Assembly: GCA_950295325.1 (NCBI GenBank)
Contig: OX485808.1
Location: forward strand, 14,964,527 to 15,028,526
Length of the DNA: 64,000 nucleotides
Direction: 5' to 3'
From: Polytrichum commune
Lineage: Eukaryota; Streptophyta; Polytrichopsida; Polytrichales; Polytrichaceae
Under the pieces are notes generated by a model. The model had not been told where the DNA came from. It searched no databases and saw only the letters and a program-made list of their open reading frames with translations. Positions within the stretch are counted from its first letter, which is position 1, and each line of letters opens with the position of its first letter. Position numbers and translations under genes: made by a program. Shown here piece after piece: positions 1 through 10,899 of the stretch.

Positions 1-90
1 TGTGAGTTCCTTTAACCCTTAGTGAGCGAGCCGCTTTGTCAGCATCTTAGATCCTCTAAACCAAAACATGTTCCAAAACTTGAACTACGC

Positions 91-155
91 ACGCACGCGC
101 TCTCTCTCTCTCTAAATGTATATATATAATTTATTTATTTATATTTATTTTTGGG
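91..155. repeat. CT microsatellite and AT-rich simple sequence
   Basis: A short ACGC stretch runs into about 13 bases of alternating CT, then TATATA and TTTA-type low-complexity sequence. Nothing suggests a coding or RNA role. Confidence 0.8.
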
Positions 156-1300
156 TTTTGTCGACCTTGTGTGTTATTTGTCAATGAAATTAGAATATGG
201 TTTATTGGTCAAGAACAAAGTTGTAAATCTATAAGAATTGTTGTTGCTCCAAGAAACAATGTTGTGACAAATATACCTATAGTTGCATTGTTTATAAGTG
301 ATGGTCAGTGTTGGACAAAGCCATCCCATCATGTTTATCAAGAAAATAGGAAAATTCAACCAAAAACATCACTATACTTTAGCACTTCAATCAACTTCCT
401 CAATAAATCAGAAAAATCAAGATGACTTGATCGGTTGACTAGTTGACTTAACCTACATGAGAAGGCATGAAAAAAAAATCAAAAATTCAAACCTAATTCT
501 TCAAGATGACCAAGCTGGCCCCTCCAATCAAATCACTTCACTATAAAAAATAAATTTTTTTAATAATTTAATAAATTTTTAGGCTGATGGTATTGCACAT
601 CATAACATTGCTAACCAATGGGAAGATCATGTATATTTTACTCATGCATTGTGTGTTTTTAAATGCATGGAAAACCCAAAGATTGTGTTCTACTAAAGCA
701 ATCCCTATCACTCTTGATAAACCATATGGGGTGCTCTTTTGCAATTCCTTAGATGCAATTTATCCTGTAGTAGGGTGTTACACTGCACATAAGGGAAAAG
801 AAAGAAAAAAACACTTGGATGAGAATCTCATAGCTATTAGAACTTGACATTAGAAAATGTTTTGACACGATTGATTGACATTGCTTTGTCTTCATGCTTT
901 TGGAGTAAATCCATAATGGACTTCCGAAACCCGCGCCCCCCATGTGGGGTGATTATCCTCTTAGTTAAAATGAGTTGTAGGTGGAGGCATGGGGCAACCC
1001 TCACCAAGACTCTCCATTAACGAAATAAGCAATAGCCTAGTAGCATGAGATGAAGGGATTTTGGGAGCATGAAAATAACCCCATGAAAACATAAATGATG
1101 TTGGCATTAATTTGCACTTCCAACAATTAATTGTGCCTATTAGCCTCAAGAGGGGGAGTAAAGATGATGATGGCTACAGGCTGCATGAATGAGAAAGTTC
1201 TAACTTTTCATCGACAAGGTGGGTACGGCTCTCATGCGTAAGCTTGGGGCAGGCTCACTCTATCAGACTATCATCTGGGAGTGTTTGATTGAATCAACAC
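156..1300. other. Unassigned AT-rich intergenic stretch
   Basis: I see no gene, RNA gene or element boundary here. Short open frames exist on both strands (for example 171-425 and 587-847), but they are AT-rich chance frames with no recognisable domain. Confidence 0.5.
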
Positions 1301-1388
1301 ATTATGTAGATTGAGATTTTGACATGACTTCAAAATGCATGTCATATTTTCTAATGCATCAACCCGCAGAGATATACACTCTAAACTC

Positions 1389-2244
1389 CAAGGTTGTCTA
1401 TTGTGTCGTGACGGAGGGTAATCCCGACATAATGTTGTGCCGTCACGACACGTATCCGTCACGACATTATGCCGGATGATGTCTTTATCTTGCCGGACTT
1501 GAATTTTACCGAATTTTTTGTGTATTTACATTACCCCATTGCGGACACGTAGGAGTTACGATGTCCACGTGTGATGACATGTCAGCAAAGTAGAGGTAAA
1601 GTGGGGAATAAAATTACTAGCGCCCGTCCGCCCTCCCGTCCGCCCCCGTTCCCCGTACCCTAACCCCGCTCCCTCAGCCCATTAACATGTTCCTTAACCC
1701 GTTCCCTACGTTCCCTCCCGTCCGACCCCCCGTCCTCCCTCCCGTTCCCCTCCCCCGTTCCCCTAATCACGTTCCCATCCATCCCGTCCTATCCAAACCT
1801 CCTAAACCCGCTCCCATCTCCCGCTCCCCACGTTCCCCCCCCCCGTTCCCCGTTCCCCGTACCCTAACCCCGTACCTTCCCGTCCTCCCCCCCCGTCCGA
1901 CCCCATGTTCCCCGCGTTCCCACACGTCCGCCCGCGCTCCCCACCCGTTCCCCCCGTCCGACCTACACCCTCCTTAGTAATATTTTATTACTTTGATTTT
2001 AACAAAATGGTAAACACAATGGCAAAATGGTTTACATGCCAAGGGAAATATGCACATCCACGTCGGCATTTTTTGCCACATAGGACACCACCTTGGCAAG
2101 AAGGTAAGTATTTTACCCACCCTACTAGGTTGACCCTAGTTTGACCCTACGAGGAGCCTATTGTGTCGTGACGGAGGGGTCCGACCCGACACGACGCGTC
2201 AATGACGGCACGACCCCGTCATGACGTCGCGATAGACAACCCTG
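1389..2244. mobile_element. Non-autonomous hAT-type DNA transposon, 856 bp
   Basis: The left end reads CAAGGTTGTCTAT and the right end, reverse-complemented, reads CAGGGTTGTCTAT. An exact 8 bp duplication, CTAAACTC, lies immediately outside both ends (1381-1388 and 2245-2252). Terminal inverted repeats starting CARGG with an 8 bp TSD are the hallmark of the hAT superfamily. Next to both ends are several copies, in both orientations, of GTCGTGACGG/CCGTCACGAC-like words. In hAT elements such subterminal words are where transposase binds. No transposase is encoded. The middle is a C-rich block (1620-1975) followed by AT-rich sequence. The element lies inside an older repeat (R2), whose other copy near 23.8 kb lacks it. 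Class, ends and TSD are seen directly; the superfamily follows from those rules. Confidence 0.88.
1620..1975. repeat. C-rich irregular tandem sequence inside the hAT element
   Basis: About 350 bases consist almost wholly of CCCGTTCCCC, CCCGTCC and CCCTAACCC-like words, with almost no G outside CG steps. The complementary strand therefore carries many runs of three or more G at short spacing, which is the pattern expected of G-quadruplex-forming DNA. The open frame across it (1687-1977, proline-rich) follows from the composition and is not a gene. Base composition differs sharply from the AT-rich surroundings. Confidence 0.75.
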
Positions 2245-2740
2245 CTAAACTCCATAGTATCACACCTGTGGCAACCAAAGTGCATGTGATATTACGGGGT
2301 TTTGTAGTGCTTATATGGATGCGTGATACTATAGAATTAGTGTAGCATGTGACATTATGGAACAACACAGAGGAGATGTGAGGACAATTTGATTTTGTTC
2401 TCCCGTCACCTATGCTAGTGTGGTCCACTCCACTTGACCTTCCCGGGTGATGTGGCGGACGCATGCACCAACATTCAACAAGTGGTGTAAAAAGAAGAAT
2501 AAGAATAAGAATAAGAAGGTGACACTCCACATGTTGACACATGGCGTAATGCGAGGGTGTGAGTTGACTTTTTGGATAGTTTGCATAAATGACAAATTTC
2601 ATGATATAAGGGAGAGAAATGTGACAATAAGGAGTGAGATTTGAACTACGATCATCCGTTCCCTAGGGTTTCGGGCTATTACCGAGTGTGTGACATTATG
2701 GAGGTAGATATTAAGGAGCATCCTTGTGCAGCACATTGAG
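2245..2740 (+). repeat. Dispersed repeat R2, copy 1 (interrupted by the hAT element)
   Basis: This stretch matches the reverse complement of about 23.40-23.86 kb. Shared blocks in the same order include AACCAAAGTGCATGTGATATTA, GTGACATTATGGAACAACAC and CCTAGGGTTTCGGG (allowing mismatches). The ACACTCTA sequence just left of the hAT insertion (near 1376) also has its counterpart in copy 2, where it runs straight on without the insertion. That places the hAT insertion after the spread of R2. The family is not recognised; it could be part of a retroelement or a large DNA element. Confidence 0.6.
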
Positions 2741-3469
2741 GGTTTGATATGATCTCAGGTATTTGCAGCCTCTCAGAGCTCAAAGATTATGACCATTTCC
2801 AAAGCAAATCAGCTCTTGAGGATACTAGTGTAACAACAACGTATTGAGCATCAATGGAGGACAACACATAATGTTACAATTGATTCCAATAGTCTACACC
2901 TAGTAGAATACAACAACAACAACAACCAAGAAAAAATAAAAAAATCCCCACACCATGGACTAAGATAGGGTAAAGAAAATGTTATCGACAGGCATTCAGT
3001 GAGCACAAACACACTAAGCCTTAAGGTATATATAGTCCAAAACCCTAGATGGTAACCATGTGACTATGGAGGCAAACAAGGGACATAACATTTGTTTGTG
3101 AAGATTTGTTTGTAGATTAGAGTTGACACGACATTATTTCAGTTGACTAACCAAGTTGGGTGGGGCTGGGAATATGTCGTGCAAGGTTCTAGAATTATAT
3201 CTTATGGATGAATTAAGTTAATTATGGATGAATAAAATAATGAAGTCTAATCATATTTAACTCAATAAACTTGGGTGAAGCATTGTCACCGAATATTATT
3301 AAAATGAAACAGTTGATAGCAACATGATTTAATAGACATGAAGTTCTAATCTAATCTAATAGGAGTCTGATATGTCCACTAATTATATCCAATCATCAGT
3401 CTTGTTAATATCAATAATGTCAACGGGTCAATGAATGGGGAGAACTGATTGCTACATGGCCTTTGTTTA
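2741..3469. other. Unassigned intergenic stretch
   Basis: There is AT-rich sequence with a short CAACAACAACAACAA run near 2910. I found no open frame of note and no element ends. Confidence 0.5.
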
Positions 3470-3656
3470 ATTAGTGTGGATTACCATTCGGAGTTACAAG
3501 TTGCTATAACTTTTTCCCAATATTATCATTTTTTACAATAAGTTATACCATGTTCTTTGGTGTGCATACTAACTACTTATTTTATTTGGGTAAAAACATA
3601 TACTCTCAATATAATGTTATAGCAATGCATAACTTCAAATGGTAACCCGCACTAAT
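3470..3656. mobile_element. MITE with ~40 bp terminal inverted repeats, 187 bp
   Basis: The left arm begins ATTAGTGTGGATTACCATT and includes AGTT and TTGCTATAAC. The right arm, reverse-complemented, begins ATTAGTGCGGGTTACCATT with the same continuation through TTGCTATAAC, so about 40 bp pair with few mismatches around a ~100 bp AT-rich loop. The flanks are TTTGTTTA on the left and CCATTTAG on the right. They do not give a clear TSD, so I leave the superfamily open. Confidence 0.68.
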
Positions 3657-3758
3657 CCATTTAGAGTAATGTATAGAATAATCCTCAATCTAAGAAAGAA
3701 AAACCAAAAGATGTCCACAAGTAACTAGTTGGTTTTGGAAACACTAGGATCTCAACCC

Positions 3759-4463
3759 GGGGGGTGGACTCTTCATATAACGTACAAACTAACATGAGTA
3801 TAAGAAGGGGTATAATTTGACGCATTAGTGTACATAATATACATAAGGGAGAGGCATTGTTTTTCTCTAGTGTGTACATTTAAAAAGGCTATTAAGAATT
3901 GTGAAGTAAATGTAAATGTACATTTATTGACCCTAAGGTTGAAGAAAATTTGACAATAGATGCGTTAATCCCATCCAAATCACATTGTCATTCATTGTTG
4001 TCATATGATAATAGTCCTCAATAACTACCTTATCCATCCTTGTTAGAGTTTGTATTTTACTTCTAGGTTAAATAAACTGAAGGATCTTGGAGCGCTCATG
4101 GGCTCCCTTGAGTTTTGCTCTTTGAATTGTGGCTAAGTTATTATGTTCTTGTCTCTGTTTGTTTGGTGCAATCATTGGGTTACATCTTATGGATGAAAAA
4201 TGTTCAATGACTTTATCATTGGAAAGTGAAAGTAGTATTTATAAGTAATAAAGGCCTATTAAATCATGATTTATATTCTATATATGTAGTGGAGGCATTT
4301 ACCATAGTAAATTGAAAAGCCTAGTATAAACACAAAGTTCATTTGCTAGCATGTTGTTAGTATGTATACATATTTTTTCTTTGTGAACTTCTCTAAGTAA
4401 GGGGATTAATTTCATAGTGACCCACGCACGTCATTGAGGTATCTAATGAGAGTCCACCCCTGC
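3759..4463. mobile_element. Mutator-like MITE (copy A), 705 bp
   Basis: The ends form an inverted repeat: GGGGTGGACTCT near 3761 and AGAGTCCACCCC near 4449. An exact 11 bp direct repeat, GGATCTCAACC, flanks the unit (3748-3758 and 4464-4474). TSDs of 9-11 bp are typical of Mutator-like elements. No transposase frame is present. Joining the two flanks gives a sequence closely like 9825-9925, a related repeat without the insert, which supports the boundaries. Interior blocks recur in the same order at 14.5-16.2 kb (copy B). Confidence 0.78.
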
Positions 4464-4520
4464 GGATCTCAACCAATTAGGTCTAAAATCTCCCCGGACA
4501 TTACAATAGGCCTTTAGTAG

Positions 4521-5910
4521 TTCGAAGTATCTATTGGTATTCCTATGGCATTGCACTTATAGCCACATATTCAAGGAAATCATATGACATTTGGTTGGAT
4601 GTCAAGCCAAGACACTACATATTTAGTGTTAATGGTATCTTATGTCACTATGGTAATTTTCATGGTGACAGTTTTATGAATAAGTGTACAAATATTGGGT
4701 GTAAGCAAACTACAATGTCCTTATTTTGATGTCACACTACAATTTTTTCAACTTATTAATAAGTTACAATAAACCCTATGCTCAGTGGTTTTTACATCGT
4801 ATAAAATAAATCTCATGTATATGATATAATGTTAATAACAAGAGGTTTAGAGAAAAAGATATTGTCTTACCAAATGTTTACATCATATAGGGGACTTTTG
4901 TGTTAGTTACATATCTAAGGTCACATTCCTTATAAAACATGTATATGGACTTATTATTGTCAACTTGCGTAGTAGAAATGTACAATATTCTCTTCAACAA
5001 TCATGAACATAGTATGAATTATATAATTGATATTTGTAGACAAATTTGAGGACATGTTCGAAGGCTTAGGACTTTTCAAACACCCACCAACAACATACAA
5101 CAATGTTGTCCTAAATAGCTTCTTAAATATGTCTTTGCATATGTTATTTCATTAAAGTTATATTATATGATGCAAAGCATGGTTCCAAGTTTGCACTTTT
5201 TTTATATATAAGAATATTTAAATCTAATTTATATAATGATGATGTCAACACTATGGCGTATGTGGTGGATAGGGCGTTTGGTTTGGGTACATACATAACG
5301 GATAGGGTTTTGGTCTTGAATATGTGGTGGATGGGGTCTTGGACATGCATAGGGTTTATCCACCTACAACATGCTCGAACCACGGAAGTACTTAAAGAGA
5401 CTTCAAACTTCCCAAAAAAAATGGACGCTCTAGCTTGTTTTCACCTTGTTGTCATGGACGATGGATGACGACTTCAAGTTCATCCATTGCCTAAAATCCT
5501 ACTTGCTCTTGTTTACCCACTCTTCTTTAGGTTGCGCCGTCTCTACCCTAACAACTCCTCCTTTCACAGTTTGCATGAGAGTTTCCTTGTAGGGTCTTGT
5601 AGGCTCCCCGATCTGTGTGTGATCCATGTTGTCTTGGCGCGATCAAAGTCGTGACTTTGGCCATGCGCACTTGTGAGATTTTATGTCCGATGTGGAGGAT
5701 TTGGCATGACACCTCGTAGGGTGTTGTTGGGGGTTGTGGCTATGGTGATTGGTGTCGTGCACCTTGAAGTGGGAGATCTTGGACTGGTAGGGTTTGCGCA
5801 TCTCCATTCTACTCGTCATGTCTAGGTCGGAATGAATCTTTATGTTGCTCGCCGCTTCTTTATCAGGGGTTGGAGTGGGATAAATGTTGGTGCGTGAAAT
5901 GCATCACTGT
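4521..5910. other. Unassigned intergenic stretch with short internal repeats
   Basis: No gene is visible. Between about 5250 and 5345 the words TATGTGGTGGAT and GGATAGGG recur two or three times, and the small frame there (5253-5468) comes from those repeats. Around 5560-5860 the composition is less AT-rich, with no recognisable coding signal. Confidence 0.45.
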
Positions 5911-6035
5911 TGTATTTTGCTTCACTCTACTCGATCTTTGCTTTATTCTTCTTGATTGTGCTCCACCTTTCTCGGTCTTCGTTTCAATTTGCTCGATCCT
6001 CGCTTTGCTCTTCTCGACTTCTATTGCATTTTCCG
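5911..6035. repeat. Decayed pyrimidine-rich minisatellite (~24 bp unit)
   Basis: Variants of CTTTGCTTTATTCTTCTCGAT repeat about five times with substitutions (words CTCGATCTTTGCTTT, CTCGGTCTTCGTTTC, CTCGATCCTCGCTTTG, CTCGACTTC). The overlapping frames on both strands are products of this periodicity. Confidence 0.55.
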
Positions 6036-6185
6036 TGATGTTCTCCGCCCAATGTATTTGTGTCCTAACAACATCGCGGGAATTGTTTTTTTGCACATGG
6101 ACATTAATTGGACAAGGTATTTCGAAATGTATAGCTTGGAGTATTGTGAAATAACTAAATTGATGAACCTTTCCAGAGAGTATAT

Positions 6186-6532
6186 CTCGTGGGGGGGGGG
6201 GGCAGTGTGTTAAAAATTTAAGGATATAGGTGCGAACAACCACTATTTTATAGGGGGGTATTACTTTCAATTCTCTTTTTTTTTTTCACATGCTATCATT
6301 ATGTAAATTTCTACTTTAGGTTAATAGAAAATGGCTTGCATTACTTATAATTCCAAATTACCTATTATTCCATACCCTATAGTATTTTAAAGATGTCCAG
6401 TGCCATTTTTGATACCCTATATTACTCTTGAGTCCATTTATAATTTTTAGCCCCCATGTTTTTAAAATACCCTATCATTTGTTCGCACGTATATTGCTAC
6501 TTCAACCAATGACTACCCCCCCCCCCCCCGAG
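6186..6532 (+). mobile_element. MITE family M1, copy 1, 347 bp
   Basis: It is bounded by the exact 8 bp direct repeat GAGTATAT (6178-6185 and 6533-6540). The left end is CTCGT followed by a long G run and CAGTGTGTTAAAAA. The right end, reverse-complemented, is CTCG, a G run, then TAGTCATTGG. The body matches the reverse complement of 16210-16542 over its full length (for example TTCGCAC, AATGGCTTGCATTA, ACCCTATA blocks). The termini and 8 bp TSD fit a hAT-like non-autonomous element. Both ends of this copy have expanded into homopolymeric G/C runs. Confidence 0.82.
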
Positions 6533-6540
6533 GAGTATAT

Positions 6541-8368
6541 TGGGGTTTTGCATAAGTGTCTTCTTTCCAAAATTCTTTAGATTGCATGTGACGCAAGCCC
6601 TTTCTTTACAACCTTTGAAGGAACTCTTGTTTCTGAAGGAATAACCCGAGATTAAACACTTCCCTCTTCAATGACATTAAACACTTGATTAGTACGTGAT
6701 GGTTACCAAATCTAAATTGACATTGTAACAATTTTTTTGTCATGCTTTTTAGAGCTCACAAAGTGAAGGCCCCCCAATCTACTTTAATGATCATACAGGT
6801 CCCCATCATTTTTGTTGACAATTATGATGAGTGCATATGTTCAACATCCCTCCATGCATTTGTAAAGTTTGATTTTAAAAACACCTGACAAAATATGTAC
6901 ATGTAAGCTTGCGCAAATTTTCATTATGTGGTGTCATTTTTTTCCCTATAATCCTTCTTGAAAGAGATGAGATAGTTTAAATTTCACCAAGTTTTCAAGG
7001 CCACTTTCATTTTATTGTTTGAATTTTTTGGTCAAGTGAAAGAATAACAAGTAATGAGATAACATCCAAGAATTGGACCCTAAAATTTTGATTTGCACTT
7101 TTACATGTTAGGGAGTGTAACTACTATTGTTCCAATCTCATGTGCTTTTCATCCTTTACAATGAGTAGCAATTTGAGTGCACTCTCCGGTACCTATTGAA
7201 CCCATGATAGTTATCAAAATTTGAGCCCATAGCACAATCTCTAATAAACACACATCTTTTGATATTTGTTCTTAAATCCACACCTAGTCACACACAACTC
7301 AAATTGAGGCGCTTGGTTAGAATAAGTAAATATATTAGGCATGCTTACGCTATAGTCGAGAACAATGTCAATTGCAACCAAGAAGGGAGACCGTGGGAGT
7401 TTAGGGTTTCAAGTTTAGAGTTTCCACATCCATGTGCGGATTGTGAAGGCGGACATGGATCCATCACACTCATAGAGGGAGTACAACATACTAACTGTAA
7501 AGGAGGGGATGGGGGGCTGAAAATAAAAAATTCAAATCAAGGGAAAAAAATGCAAAAAATCCACATTGTTCAAACCCATAACATTGTTCTGTGAGATAGA
7601 CAATATTCCATGGAATATTCTTGGATATTTCTCACATCTATCAAGCGCCTAGGTTTGGCTTATTTAACCAAGCTTCAGTTGTTTACCATCTTTGGGATCA
7701 TGTGGTTCCATTGGGTGAGCCAAAAAAGCCCTCCCTTCTCTCTTTTTCCGAGTCCTCTTAGGCTTGCTTAACTTTTTGGCAAAGAAATCACTAAAGGTTG
7801 TTTGTTTGTAGTTATTCTTTGTTAGCAACACAAAAATCTAAACCTAAAACCCCTCAATCCTCACACCTTTAAGCTTAAACCTCGAAACGATAAATCAAGT
7901 GTGATCTTGGTGACATTGAAGTTTGAACTCCCTTATCTAAGCTAGTGACTGTGGGGTGACCCCTAAAGTCTTAGGTCTTACAGTATTTTTGTTCTAGTAG
8001 AGCTCCTGTTGCATAGAATGAATGTAGTAGACTAGCTGAGTTTGGTGAAGAGACGAGGCTCTTTTCAACCTCGGATAACTTAACTAATTAGCCCACACTT
8101 AAGGTGGGTCCAACATCCCTTAAACATTCATGAGGGCAGCACGTGAAAGGAACTATCATCCATTTTCTTCTACTTTTCATCAGTGGTGGGCAATGGGCGT
8201 ACCAAAAGGAGAGCCTCCCGAATTTAGAAGAGAATTTGAGGCTATACATACGTACTTCTCTTGAAGAGGACGTACTTGCACACCATGTGACCATATGAAA
8301 GATGAAACATGTGACAATAATGGCAACAAGATCAACTTCCATGTGACCCTATGAATGAAGTGCATAAT
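6541..8368. other. Unassigned intergenic stretch
   Basis: I found no supported gene. A perfect 18 bp palindrome, AATATTCCATGGAATATT, lies at 7602-7619. The frame at 7259-7594 has no recognisable domain. Confidence 0.45.
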
Positions 8369-9621
8369 CTTCGAGGGCTGGGGCTAGAGCTCATGCCATT
8401 TGGGCAGGCTTCAGCTGGCCGAGTCATGACCCCATCATGGAGGAGGAGAGTCTCAAGGCCAGGGCCTGTGATCCGGCCCCCCTTGGCCACCCCATCAATT
8501 ATTTATTTTATTTATAATTGTTGCATGGCCCTCTTGATTGTGTTTCTAAAAAAAATTGCCCTTGTTTTCTTGAAGGTCGCTTGTCCACAAAGCCCATACT
8601 GAGTGCACTTCACCGTGAAGGCGCAAAATTTGATATACATTTTCATTTTCCCTTAGTAAATAAGCAATTAATTGGGATCTCATTCCTGTAGTGAAACCGA
8701 AAGCATGTAAATGAATGTCAATAAAAGCATGTTATGAACTTGAAAGTAAAAATATATTACAAAATCCTCATCAGCATTGAGGTTATAATGTATGTGACTT
8801 ACCATTTGAAAGAGTTTTTTTTCATTCTAAAATGATACTTATATTGAGTTTGTTTAGTTTATAATAGATTAGTTAATGCCTTCTACTTTCACAAGTATTC
8901 ATACGTATTCAAACTAATTAAGCATGATTGAATGTAATAAATCACAATCACTTCTAGTATACACATTTTAGATATAATTAGGCTTAATTACCTTGGTAAG
9001 CATAATTTCTATTTAATTATATTTAATCAGGCTTGATACACTCAATCACATTTATTCACCTTAATTAGTTCAAATATATATGAATACTTGTGAAAGTAAA
9101 AGTCATTAACTAAAATATTATTAAAAAAAGATAGAACAATAATATGAGTTTTATTTTAGAATGAAAAAATACCCTTTCAAATGGTAAGTCACATACATTA
9201 TAACCTCAATGCTGATGAGGATTTTGTAATATATTTTTACTTCCAAGTTCATTACATGCTTTATTGACATTCATTTACATGCTTTTGGTTTCAGTACGGG
9301 AATGAGATCCCAGTTAATTGCTTATTTACTAAAAGGAAATGAATATATATATATATATATATAATTTTGGGCCTTCATGGTGAAGTGCACTCAAAATGGG
9401 ATTTGTGGACAAACGACCTTCAAGAATGCAAGGGCGGTTGTTTTTTTAAGAAATGGGGAGGGGCATGCAACAGTTATTGGAATAAATTGTTGGGATTGCC
9501 CATGGGACCTAGATCGCAGGCCCCGGCCTTGAGACCCCCCTCCCCCCATGATGGGATCATGACTCAACCGATTGCCCCCCCCCCCCCCATGGCATGAGCT
9601 CTAGCCCCAACCATCTCCAAG
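8369..9621. mobile_element. Giant foldback element: near-complete 1.25 kb palindrome
   Basis: The sequence from 8369 to about 8985 is repeated in reverse complement from about 9621 back to about 9000, centred near 8995, with almost no spacer. Matching blocks occur along the whole arm: GGGGCTAGAGCTCATGCC with GGCATGAGCTCTAGCCCC, GTGCACTTCACCGTGAAGG with CCTTCATGGTGAAGTGCAC, TCCTCATCAGCATTGAGG with CCTCAATGCTGATGAGGA, and TTTCACAAGTATTCATA with TATGAATACTTGTGAAA. The arms differ by scattered substitutions, an AT microsatellite at 9345-9363 and a C run at 9574-9586, so the palindrome is not recent. Short frames inside (8088-8602, 9367-9597) are not genes. No clear TSD is visible. It may be a foldback transposon or an inverted duplication; a transcript would fold into a very long hairpin. 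Confidence 0.85.
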
Positions 9622-9819
9622 TTAGGGGTAGGACATAAATCACCTAGGTTTAATAATACACCCAAAAGACGAGTGCTTGGGGATGCACCCTTCACTAAAC
9701 TCATACGTTAGGTCAATGAACAAGGTGAACCGGCTGCTAGTTATAGATGAGCAGGTTGAGTTTGAGGAATAACTGATTGAAGTTCAAGATTTTTTAGAGG
9801 AATAATTGGAATATACCCA

Positions 9820-9925
9820 ATTCAAAAAAGAAAAACCAAAATATGTCAACATGTAATCAATTGGACTTGGAAACACTAGTGTATTGACTGATCATGCATG
9901 AAAATCTCCCTAGACACTGCATCAT
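9820..9925. repeat. Paralogue of the flanks of Mutator-like copy A (empty site)
   Basis: AAAGAAAAACCAAAATATGTC, GGAAACACTAG and AAAATCTCCC are shared, in order, with the joined flanks of the 3759-4463 element, and no insert is present here. The surrounding repeat family is not recognised. Confidence 0.5.
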
Positions 9926-10038
9926 GTGCATGCACTACTTTCATTTTATACCCCTATATATGGTTTTTTTGGTGAAAAATTTATATACATACAAAATGAT
10001 AGCTAACAAATAGCAAGAAGTATATATATGTATGTATG

Positions 10039-10066
10039 CACACACACACACACACACACACACACA
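10039..10066. repeat. (CA)14 microsatellite
   Basis: There is uninterrupted CA dinucleotide sequence, preceded by TATG units. Confidence 0.95.
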
Positions 10067-10899
10067 AGCAAGCAAGACTTGCAAAAATTAGGTCTCCATT
10101 AGTTGTCCATAAAAGTATTCTAGTATTGCTTATTGAAGTCATGGAAGATTTTTCATTCATGGGATGTAACTCTTACAAATTGGTTCCTATCATGAATAAC
10201 ATTATAGCCAACGCAATTATGACTTTCAAGTCTACCATGATGTGGTCGGTTGGATCATAAGTTGACATTGAACCCCTTCACTTTTGATACCAACATAATC
10301 ATGTTTGAATGATTGAATGTTTCAATATGAGAAAATTGGATCTCTATACTCTACATGCCTATTTGCTGCCTTTTAATGCCATTCTATATGCCCTCTCAAT
10401 ATACCAACTCTTGATGACTAATGGCTTTGGTGATTTGTAGTGACAGTGGATGAGCCATTCATAGACTAGATAAAATATGGAGGTGTTGGATGATTGTCTC
10501 TAGCTTAATTATCTCTAGATTACATCCTACCTAACTTTTTGTAATCTCCTATGTATGTATGCTCTTGTTGTAAATTGCGTACAAGTCCAATGTTCCCTTT
10601 CTATGAACATATGAGAGTTGAGATTATTATTATTGAGCTCAATATTGTTGAAGCAATCAATGGCCAACATGAAGGTCGTAAACCGTTGGATGTTTTTCAT
10701 GAATCACAATCTTTTTTTAAATTCAACATCATGATTGTGCTATGGTGTTACCCCTCACATTAAATGGCCCAAGGTTTGTAAATCAACAAGGGTGAACCAT
10801 CTGCCACGAGTTGTGGTAGTGGCAGGTGTGAGCCAATTTTTTGGTCAATTAATTTGACTACAAGCAAATAAAAAAGTAGTTGGATGAAGCAACATCCAA
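10067..10899. other. Unassigned intergenic stretch
   Basis: Small frames (10036-10260, 10551-10763) show no domain. I see no element ends. Confidence 0.45.

Noticed and set aside
1687-2144. Proline-rich open frames
   Set aside because: They are translations of the C-rich block inside the hAT element; composition explains them.
10036-10260. Frame beginning with a His-Thr repeat
   Set aside because: It starts in the CA microsatellite and has no domain afterwards.
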